The notes under the pieces were generated by a model. It saw only the letters and a list, made by a program, of their open reading frames with translations. It searched no databases and was not told the origin of the DNA. Shown here piece by piece: positions 8,601 to 14,991 of a DNA stretch of 14,991 bases. The stretch spans positions 1,282,004 through 1,296,994 of the forward strand of contig KQ481993.1 of NCBI GenBank assembly GCA_001430745.1. Direction: 5' to 3'. Source of the DNA: Auxenochlorella pyrenoidosa. Lineage: Eukaryota; Chlorophyta; Trebouxiophyceae; Chlorellales; Chlorellaceae. Each line of letters starts with the position of its first letter. Within the stretch, counting starts at the first letter, position 1. The position numbers and the translations under genes were made by a program.

Positions 8601-10786
8601 TGCGCCTGCCTCCCCTCCCGCAGGCCGCCGCCCCAACACCCACAACCTGGGCCTTGAGGAGCTGGGCGTGCAGCTGAGCAAGAGCGGCGCCATCGATGTG
8701 GATGACTACTCGCGCACCAGCGTGAGCGCTGGGCTGCCGTGCATGCAGCATGGTAGATTCTTCCCTTCAACAGAATGCTCGCAAGCCCGTGCATGCTTTT
8801 GGGAGATCATGTGCTTTACAAGAATGCTTGCATGTCCGGACAACAAACGCCTGCTGCTTGCCTAGCGCGCGCGGCTGCACTGGCCGCCGCGCTGCAGGAT
8901 CGGCGCCTGCTTTCCTGTGCGGCACGGCGGGCTGCGTGTGCTCCTGCCCTTGGCAGCCAGCAGCCAACCATCTGCAGCGCCCCCCTTCCCGCTCTCGGCG
9001 TGCAGGTGCCCAGCGTGTGGGCGGTGGGCGATGTGACCGACCGCATGGCGCTCACGCCAGGTCAGCGCCGCCCGCGCCTGCGCCTCCTCCCGCCCTGTTC
9101 TTTCTCCTGGGGGCCTGCGTGGCATGTGCGCCCGACCCCTGGGGCAGCGCCGCCTGCCTGCCACCCACGCCCCGCCCTGCAATTGGACGTCGTAGCTGCC
9201 GGCAATGTGCGCGCCTGAGCCATACTGCTCGCCCCCGCTGAGAGGGACACATGTCCATTGCTGGGCATCAGCCTCTGGGCTGCCCTGTGCAGAGCAGCCA
9301 GCCAACCTGCCCGCCTCCCCCCTCCCCTGCCGCGCCCCCCCCCCCCCCCCCTGCAGTGGCGCTGATGGAGGCCATGGCGCTGACCCGCACCCTGTTTGGC
9401 GACGAGCCCACCAAGCCCGACCACGCAAACGTGCCCACCGCCGTGTTCAGCCACCCGCAGATCGGCACGGTCGGCATGTCCGAGGAGCAGGCAAGCCGCG
9501 CCGCCCGCGCTGGAGAGCTGCGCCATGCACCGTGCAGCGCAGTGCACAGCCACCCTTGTGGGTGTCTGAGGCTCCCATGGGCTGGGGCAACGTGTCAGCG
9601 GCAGCGCACAGAAGGTCCCGGCATGAGCCAGGCCTTGCGCCTCTTCCCCCGGCGGACCCCTCCCCGCAGGCCCTGGCAGCCTACGGCAACGTCGACGTGT
9701 ACACCAGCAGCTTCCGGCCCATGCGCAACACCATCAGGTGGGGACCCTGCGCTGCCGTCCCATGCTCGGGACTGTCAGCTCCCTGCTCGCAGCCCCCGCC
9801 CGTGCCTGGGGCGCCTGCCTGTGGGCGCAGAGCCGGTGCGGCAGGCAGGGCCGACCCATGCTGGGCGCGACCTGCGCAGGGTCAGGTGCCGCCCTGTCAT
9901 GGCTGTGTGGCCGGCAGGCTTCTTTGCTCTACTTGCGTGCTGTGAGGGAGCGGGCCTGCAGCCTTCCCAAGCGGCCGCTGCCGGGTGCTCGTGCCGGGTC
10001 CTCTGTCCACCTCCCGACCGCACCCCGCCGGCCTGCCGCCCACTCTCCTTGCAGCGGCAACCCCGGCCGGACCTTCATGAAGCTGATTGTGGCGGCAGAC
10101 AGCGATGTGGTGGTGGGCTGCCACATGGTGAGTGAGGGCCCCGGGCCGCCCCGCCCCCGTCGCCCCGCCCGCCCCGCCCGCTCCGCCCGCACGCATGCAC
10201 AGGCGTCGGCCTGCCCCGCACGCACGCACGCATATACGTCGGCCTGCGGCTGCCACGGTGCGCTCGCCCCAGGCGGCCGCACCCCGCCAGCCTGTCTGCT
10301 CCCTGACGAGCCCTGGGCAGGCCCCGCCCTGTGCTCGCGTGGCTTCCCTCCATGAATCCCACCCCACCCCACCCCACCCCACCCCCCGCAGGTGGGCCCC
10401 GACTCTGCGGAGATCATGCAGGGCATGGGCGTGGCCGTCAAGATGGGCGTCACCAAGCGCCAGCTGGACAGCACCATCGGCATCCACCCCTCGGGTGCGG
10501 CACCGCGCGCTGCGCCCCCCTGCGCCGCTTGCCTCTGCCTTCTGCGTTGCCTGCGCTGCTGCATCGTGCAGTTGATCGGCACACCTGGAAAGCGCGCGTC
10601 CCACGCAGGCGGGATGCCGTGGACTGCTGCGCGCGCCGCCCAGCGGCCGCCTGCCCAGCCACCTCGCCCAACGCCTGCCCGCCCGCCGCCCCTTGCCTGC
10701 CTTGCCCTGCAGCCGCGGAGGAGTTTGTGACGATGCGGAGCCCCACGCGGCAGCTGCGCAAGGAGGAGGCCAAGGTGGCGGCGTGA
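5634..10786 (+). CDS. GR: Glutathione reductase (NADPH), plastid-targeted, complete
   Basis: Fifteen exons: 5634-5688, 5807-6058, 6270-6429, 6757-6874, 7083-7250, 7528-7659, 7999-8130, 8301-8355, 8624-8721, 9006-9060, 9357-9490, 9670-9737, 10055-10127, 10392-10494 and 10713-10786. Every junction is in phase, giving 558 residues, usual for the plastid form. The flavoenzyme reduces oxidised glutathione with NADPH. Residues 1-75 are Ala/Arg/Ser-rich with no acidic residue before about 68, ending near [10 protein letters not shown], as expected of a transit peptide. FAD motif: IGAGSGG (85-91). Redox disulfide: [11 protein letters not shown] with C128 and C133. NADPH motif: [11 protein letters not shown] (260-270), with R284 and R290 in the usual phosphate-binding places. 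Second FAD contact: AVGDVTDR with D399. Catalytic acid: HPSAAEE with H532 and E537. The KEEAKVAA C-terminus is lineage-typical extension. Introns after exons 6 and 11 have GC donors. Trypanothione and thioredoxin reductases are excluded by the plant-type motifs. Confidence 0.97.
7660..7998 (+). other. GC-AG intron 6 of glutathione reductase
   Basis: The exon ends GACGAGGAG and the intron starts GCAAGC; it ends GCGCGCAG. Only this donor joins GFDEE to VRKF, the order conserved in the family, and no GT donor near the boundary keeps the frame. GCAAG is the classic strong-context GC donor. Confidence 0.9.
7692..7765 (+). repeat. Imperfect tandem duplication in glutathione reductase intron 6
   Basis: Two diverged copies of about 35-39 nt lie head to tail, at 7692-7730 and 7732-7765. 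They share GCTTTGC, GCGTTTRAAGCA, GGCGCA and a terminal GCGGCTGC. Both are intronic and have no coding role. Confidence 0.55.
9335..9351 (+). repeat. Run of 17 C at the intron 10 acceptor
   Basis: An uninterrupted cytosine homopolymer directly precedes TGCAG at the 3' splice site of glutathione reductase intron 10. It serves as an all-C polypyrimidine tract and is likely to vary in length. Confidence 0.85.
9491..9669 (+). other. GC-AG intron 11 of glutathione reductase
   Basis: The exon ends GAGGAGCAG and the intron starts GCAAGC; it ends TCCCCGCAG. The join yields SEEQALAAYG, the expected family sequence. The donor hexamer GCAAGC is identical to that of intron 6. Confidence 0.9.
10361..10387 (+). 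repeat. (ACCCC)n tract at the intron 13 acceptor
   Basis: Five tandem ACCCC units run into the CCGCAG acceptor of glutathione reductase intron 13, forming its polypyrimidine tract. Confidence 0.85.
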
Positions 10787-11030
10787 GCCCCCCCCTTCCG
10801 GAGCCCCCGTGCCTCGGCCCCCTCCTCTGTCAGTGGAGAGCCTAAGGCCCGGCCGCACTGCCATTGCCTCGTCCGAAGAGCTGATTCACGGGATATCTTG
10901 GCTTCTGTGCCCCAGACTGGAGCAGCGGCCACCCGCGGTTGTCGTCTAGCTGTTCAGTGGAGCGCTGTGTTAAGCGGTGCCCCCTGGCATGGGTTGGCCT
11001 GCACGGTCGCTGCACGCTATTTTCACTGCC

Positions 11031-11046
11031 GGCCTGATATCAGGCC
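11031..11046. repeat. Perfect 16-bp palindrome in glutathione reductase 3' UTR
   Basis: GGCCTGATATCAGGCC is a perfect dyad with no loop; the flanking bases do not extend it. It lies 60 nt before the likely poly(A) signal. Confidence 0.85.
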
Positions 11047-11105
11047 ATTTTGAGAGCCCCGCCCTCCTCAGATTTCATTCTTCTTTCACCGTTCAGAGCA
11101 CCGAC

Positions 11106-11110
11106 TGTAA
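11106..11110 (+). terminator. Poly(A) signal TGTAA for glutathione reductase
   Basis: TGTAA is the usual green-algal (chlorophyte) polyadenylation motif. It is the first plus-strand copy after the stop codon, giving a 3' UTR of about 330-340 nt, which is normal for these algae. Confidence 0.6.
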
Positions 11111-11864
11111 CTCACACTGCCGCAGCACAATACGCAGCCAGCGATGCATGCACTAGGGTAAGGGTGCGCAATTTTGGCCTGCACAACCTGACCTGGGACA
11201 GCCAGGCCTGAGGCAGAAGGCGTGGTGGCCTGCCCCAGCTCAGGGCCCGCTGGCTGAGCAGTCCAGCTGAATCTCCTGCTGAAGCGCTCCATGCTGTCGT
11301 TGTCCGTAATGCACACCGAGAGAAGCAACATGCTTTGCAGAGCGTGTAACGGGTCCCCAGGGCACAAACTGGGTACCTACTGAACTCCTCAACAGTCCTA
11401 AGCGCGTAGCAGAGAGAGCCAGACAACAGGGAAATGTCAATGCCGGATAGGGGAGCGAGCGCACCAAGCATCAGTTCACAGTGTTCACAGTGCTTTGATG
11501 GATTGAAGAATTGAAACATCAAATCAAGGCGGAGCGCCAGCGGTTCTGGTGCGATCGGGAGCACTGGCGCCAGCATGGTTGGTGCCCGCCTGCCCGGCTC
11601 ATGGCAGCTCCAAATGCTCGCGCCCCCGCCAGTAGGCGCGCCCATAACTGCAGGGCAGGAGGCGAGAGCATGGCCGGCCAGTAGGCACTCAATGCCGTGC
11701 TGGCAGCTGGCACCCCCATCACCCCTGGCTCCCGCCCCCAAGCGGGTGCCCAAACCCCACCGCCAGCTTGCACCGGCCCCCTCACAGGGCCCCGACCAGC
11801 CATACCGGCAGACATACACGAGGCAGCGAGATGCGGCATGCAAGCAAGCCCCCCCTGCAGAAGC

Positions 11865-13505
11865 TCACTCGTACAGCAGCTCCTCCCCGGGGGCCACGTC
11901 CCGCGTGGTGAAGAAGGAGATGCGGCACTGGCCGCGAGCGTAGTAGCGCGCCACGTTGCAGCGGCTGCACGAGTGGTTCATGTGCACCTGCGAGGGTGGG
12001 CAGGCGGCAACTGGGTTGAGGGCGCAGCAGACAGGGCAGGGTGGCGCAGAGAGGAAGCGCAGCCGCAAGGAGGGCGGGTTGCAAGCAGCGGCACCTGCAG
12101 CCCCGGCGGCAGCTGCATGCGCGTCCCGGCCGACATGCCACAGAACAGAACGGCACAGCGCGGCGTGGCACAGCATGCAGCACAGCGTGGCAGGCAGCAG
12201 CGCCCACCGGGTGGAAGTGGGCCACATCGCCCACCGCCGCCGCCGCATCGATTGTCCATTCATCATCAATGGCAGCCGCAAAGTCGCCCTGAGCAGGGGG
12301 CCAGCCAGTGAGGGTTGGGGTATGCGCCGCGCCCGGCGGTTTGGGCAAGAGGAGAGGCGGGCGGCTGGAGAGTGCCGCGCAGGCGGCAGGGCCTACGGCG
12401 TCACAGCACGCAACAGGCAGCTGGCTCACAAGTGGGCATGCCCGGCCCACCGGCACCTGGCATGCCACCCAGCAATGCGGCTGGCGCAGCCTCTTGGCGT
12501 TTTGTTGGTTGCACGACAACAACAGCAGCGCTGAGCACCGCCCACTATCTCCGTCCCCACCCGCCCTCCCCTGCAGTTCCCCGCACCACTCCGTCTGGGT
12601 AGCGGGCATAGAAGGCCGCCCTGTCCAGCAGCTCCCCAGTGTAGTCCCCCAGGTGCGTGCCCGCCGGGATGGGCGCCGCCGCAAAGGCGCCGTTGCCGCG
12701 CACATCGCCCGTGGGCGCCACGCGCACCGCGCCCGGCGGCAGTGCCGAGCCAGAGCTCGGCACCCCAGCCTGCACGTACAGCCGGCCCCTGCGGGGTGTT
12801 GGACGAGGCAGGCGGCAGGCGGGCACGCCGTGAGCCGTGGCAGGCGTCGCGTCAGGGCGGGGGCAGGCACCTGGCCGTGGGCCGTTGGGGCGCGTGCGGC
12901 GCGTGATTGGCCTGCCTGCCTGCCTGACTGCCTGTCCAACGTCCAGTGCAAGCTGGCGGCGACGGCAGGCAGCAGGTGAGCCATGGCCAGAGGTGCACAC
13001 ATCTGCTGCTCAGCAGGTCTGCAGCACGGGGTTCAAAGTTCGGCGGGCCGTGGCCCCCCCCAACCTGCCTGTGCAGCTCGACATGCAAGCGGTCCCGAAG
13101 CGCCGCTTTTGCTGCCGCCAGCACCAGCAGTGGCCCTCCCAGCAGGACAGTTGCTGCTGCCACCAGCACATCCTCGAGTGGAGGCAGCTGGGGCTGCGCT
13201 GACAAAGCTGCATAGCAAGCTGCGCCGCTGCCCGCCAGCGCCGCCACCGCTGCTGCTGCCGCCACTGGGCGGCCAGTGCCTAGCGGCGCAGCATTGTGCG
13301 TTGCAGCGCACTGCTGCGCCAGCTGCCGCTGCTCAGGTTGCTGCACCTGCTGCTCCGCAGCGCTGCTCTGCTGCTCCAAGCGAGTTGCGCGCAGCGGCTG
13401 TGCTGATCGTCGTGGCGCAGACACTCGTTTATTCGAAGCAGAACTCGGTCTGAGCTTGTGTGAGATCGCATCTGGGGCCCAGCCTGCCTGTTGCCCAGAG
13501 TGCAT
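11865..13505 (-). CDS. SET-domain protein (putative lysine methyltransferase) with two N-terminal hydrophobic segments
   Basis: Proposed exons: 13505-13069, 12788-12587, 12288-12208 and 11987-11865, giving 280 residues. The ATG at 13505 is the first in frame after an upstream TGA. Residues 1-75 are Ser/Arg/Gln-rich and basic early, possibly a targeting peptide. Hydrophobic stretches at about 81-101 and 113-133 look like membrane spans. The SET domain begins near residue 147. GNGAFAAAPIPAGTHLGDYTG is the SET-N core, and GDFAAAIDDEWTIDA is the middle. HMNHSC (242-247) is the cofactor-binding NHSC knot motif, and APGEELLY carries the catalytic-type tyrosine at 279. SET enzymes transfer methyl groups from S-adenosylmethionine to lysine; the substrate here is unknown. 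Oddities: exon 1 joins in frame only through a GC donor, and the protein stops one residue after the tyrosine, with no DYG or post-SET. The SET part is secure; joining exon 1 to it is less so. Confidence 0.68.
12742..12763. repeat. Perfect 9-bp inverted repeat with 4-nt loop inside SET exon 2
   Basis: GTGCCGAGC, loop CAGA, then GCTCGGCAC. It lies wholly in coding sequence (the VPSSGSALP region), so it would form a stable GC-rich hairpin in the mRNA. Confidence 0.85.
12789..13068 (-). other. Putative GC-AG intron 1 of the SET gene, with overlapping GT donor
   Basis: Reading the minus strand, the boundary is CACAG then GCAG then GTTGGG. Splicing at GC (13068) to the CCCGCAG acceptor at 12789 keeps the frame and yields LHVELHRGRLYVQAG. 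Splicing at the GT four bases further in (13064) to the same acceptor shifts the frame. The choice is inferred from phase only. Confidence 0.5.
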
Positions 13506-14401
13506 ACCGGTAGCACGAGGCTTTGCGAGGAGGACAGTGCCCAGAGCCACTCTTCAAGGCTTGCACATGAAGATATGAATTGCGCTCGGGACAATGTGAT
13601 CCATGCCATGCTGCCACGTCGCGCCGCCTTGCCCTGCTTGCGCTTGAAGTGGCCCGACCGCTGCTGCCTTGATTGTTGCCCTCCGCCCCATCTGAGTCTT
13701 AAGCTCAGACCCACATGTGATGTCGTCTTCACAGGCTTCAAACCCGCCCCTATGCTGTTCTGTAGGCTGCCACATTATGTGTAGGCGTGAGGCGAGGCGT
13801 GTGCAGTATGTGTCAGTCACTTGTGACAACCCAGGCTCCATTTCTAGCCACAAGCAAGGTGGTGTACAGGACTCAGCAATCCTATCCTGGGACCAGCCAA
13901 TGCACGTGTACTATACCCGGGCCAACTCATGCACGAGAACACCGAAGTTGCTTGTGTCAATTTTTGTTGATTGGGGGAAGAGACAGGACCATGTGCACTA
14001 GTGAGTTCCACACAGTGCAGGTATGCCTCCGTAGATATTGAAACCGCTGTCAACATGTCCCAGCATGGCCAGGGCCTTCCTCTCATTGAATCCGGCATCC
14101 CTCCACCGCATGGGGTGTGGGCAAGGCTGCTCAATATTGGGTGGTGGTTCAAAACACCTCAGGCAGGCATCTGGAGTGGGGAAGGCACCCCTCAGATGGG
14201 CACATGGGCTGTAAAGATTGCGTGCATATCTTGCCTGGAAAAACAAAATAAACAACTTGTTTAATTTTTTTAACAAAAGGTTTCACACTCCGACAGTTCT
14301 TGGGGGTTCCTCGAACCAACTGAACCATGCTATCCACCACGCCAGCCACATCGGGAAGGTGTGCTGCTCGGTTTCCCGCCTTACACGCTCCCTCCCGCAT
14401 T

Positions 14402-14435
14402 ATCGATTGTCACACACTGCCTTCAGGCAATCGAT
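14402..14435. repeat. 8-bp inverted repeat enclosing a competing hairpin
   Basis: ATCGATTG at 14402-14409 and CAATCGAT at 14428-14435 are perfect arms. Inside, TGCC-TTCA-GGCA at 14418-14429 forms a second small hairpin that shares two bases with the right arm, so the two foldings exclude each other. Confidence 0.6.
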
Positions 14436-14623
14436 CGAACCGAATGCGTCTTCGCAATGGACACAGCTCATGTGTTGAATCGAAGCCGAGACCTCATCGG
14501 AGGCAATCCCTCTAACTAGCCTCTCTTGACGAGATTACAGGGCAAGCCCCGGCGTGTGGGAAACGTCAGCTCAGGAATTTCGGCGTTCCCTGGCTCGTGG
14601 CGGATTTTTTCACTCAGATTTTT

Positions 14624-14741
14624 TTTTTGCTCCCGACCAGGATGCTCCCGCATGCTTTCATTCTTGATTGTCTGCACACCCCCGCCACGTGTAGTGGCGC
14701 AGCCTGTGTAACCCCCCAAAGCAAAGTTTTTGCTCCCGACC
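14624..14741 (+). repeat. Pair of 15-bp direct repeats, TTTTTGCTCCCGACC
   Basis: Copies at 14624-14638 and 14727-14741, 103 nt apart. A fragment of the same word (GATGCTCCCG) also occurs just after the first copy. The function is unknown. Confidence 0.65.
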
Positions 14742-14991
14742 TGCTTTTTGGTAGCCGCCTGCTTGCAGCCCCGGTTGAAGGCGTGTCCTGATGCATCAAT
14801 CCAAAGTGACCCAGCCGCCTTACCTCTTCCGCTGCCTGCCCTGCTTGCCTGAGCCCCCACAAAGGTCATGCATGATATTCATTCTTTCCTGCAGGTCCAG
14901 AGCTAGTCACCTTGAGTTCCAGCCCGTTAACGGGCAAAGTCTCTGTAAACACACACACACTTTTGCTTTGTGGTGCTCCCTGACCCTTCTG

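Larger units (their letters stand above)
10787..11864. other. Convergent intergenic region with the 3' UTRs of glutathione reductase and the SET gene
   Basis: 1078 nt between two stop codons that face each other. The glutathione reductase 3' UTR probably ends just after TGTAA at 11106-11110; a second plus-strand TGTAA is at 11345-11349. I saw no minus-strand copy (TTACA on the plus strand) between 11110 and 11864, so the end of the SET transcript is undefined. A 9-bp tandem GTTCACAGT doublet sits at 11474-11491. The open frames here show no recognisable protein. Confidence 0.6.
13506..14991. other. No gene recognised: upstream region of the SET gene and right flank
   Basis: About 1.5 kb with more A/T than the genes. 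Reading frames here are short and show no motif, codon bias or splice-linked continuity that I can recognise. It must hold the SET gene promoter and 5' UTR. It also contains TGTAA at 14210-14214, 14707-14711 and 14944-14948 on the plus strand, and TTACA at 14381-14385 and 14535-14539. It holds T-rich tracts near 14261-14270 and 14604-14628, and short repeats listed separately. No tRNA or other RNA gene was found by eye. Confidence 0.5.

Noticed and set aside
11782..13002. Minus-strand frame of 406 residues
   Set aside because: It contains SET exon 3 in frame but otherwise runs through introns and off-frame exons; the conserved SET motifs need splicing.
13506..13550. Possible GTG start extending the SET protein by 15 residues
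   Set aside because: The codon is GTG, preceded two codons upstream by an in-frame TGA; the ATG at 13505 is the first proper start.
14247..14252. AATAAA hexamer as a poly(A) signal
   Set aside because: Green algae mainly use TGTAA, and no coding exon ends upstream on this strand.
14281..14540. tRNA-like fragments (TTCGA-type words on the minus strand)
   Set aside because: No A box, no matching T-arm stem and no cloverleaf could be drawn.
1..14991. CRISPR array, insertion sequence or bacterial operon
   Set aside because: No regularly spaced repeats, no transposase motif and no contiguous prokaryotic genes; all recognised genes are spliced.

Overview
The window is nuclear DNA from a green alga, most likely a trebouxiophyte of the Chlorella type. 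The evidence is GC-rich coding sequence, genes cut into many small exons (55-760 nt) by introns of roughly 120-340 nt, strong G/C-ending codon bias, a TGTAA poly(A) motif, and a plant-type plastid glutathione reductase. There are no operons, no ribosome binding sites and no prokaryotic features. All gene models were built by hand from reading frames, splice sites and remembered family motifs; no database search was run.

Layout. (1) Positions 93-1364, minus strand: the 5' part of a BRAP2/BRIZ-type E3 ubiquitin ligase, four exons, running off the left edge. (2) Positions 1365-1720: a short divergent intergenic region shared with the next gene. (3) Positions 1721-5323, plus strand: a nine-exon M14 zinc carboxypeptidase with a signal peptide, a complete set of catalytic residues, a long Gln-rich stalk and a C-terminal membrane span. 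(4) Positions 5634-10786, plus strand: a complete fifteen-exon glutathione reductase with a plastid transit peptide. Two of its fourteen introns have GC instead of GT donors. (5) Positions 10787-11864: convergent intergenic/3' UTR sequence with a perfect 16-bp palindrome and a TGTAA signal. (6) Positions 11865-13505, minus strand: a small SET-domain protein, preceded in the model by an exon with two hydrophobic segments. (7) Positions 13506-14991: about 1.5 kb in which I see no convincing gene, only short repeats and T-rich tracts.

The genes look like unrelated housekeeping and regulatory neighbours: ubiquitin signalling, secreted or membrane-bound peptide trimming, plastid redox and lysine methylation. 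I did not find a coherent new multi-gene system. The most intriguing points are the membrane-anchored SET protein with an ambiguous tandem splice donor and an abrupt C-terminus, the GC-AG introns, and the Gln-rich stalk of the carboxypeptidase.
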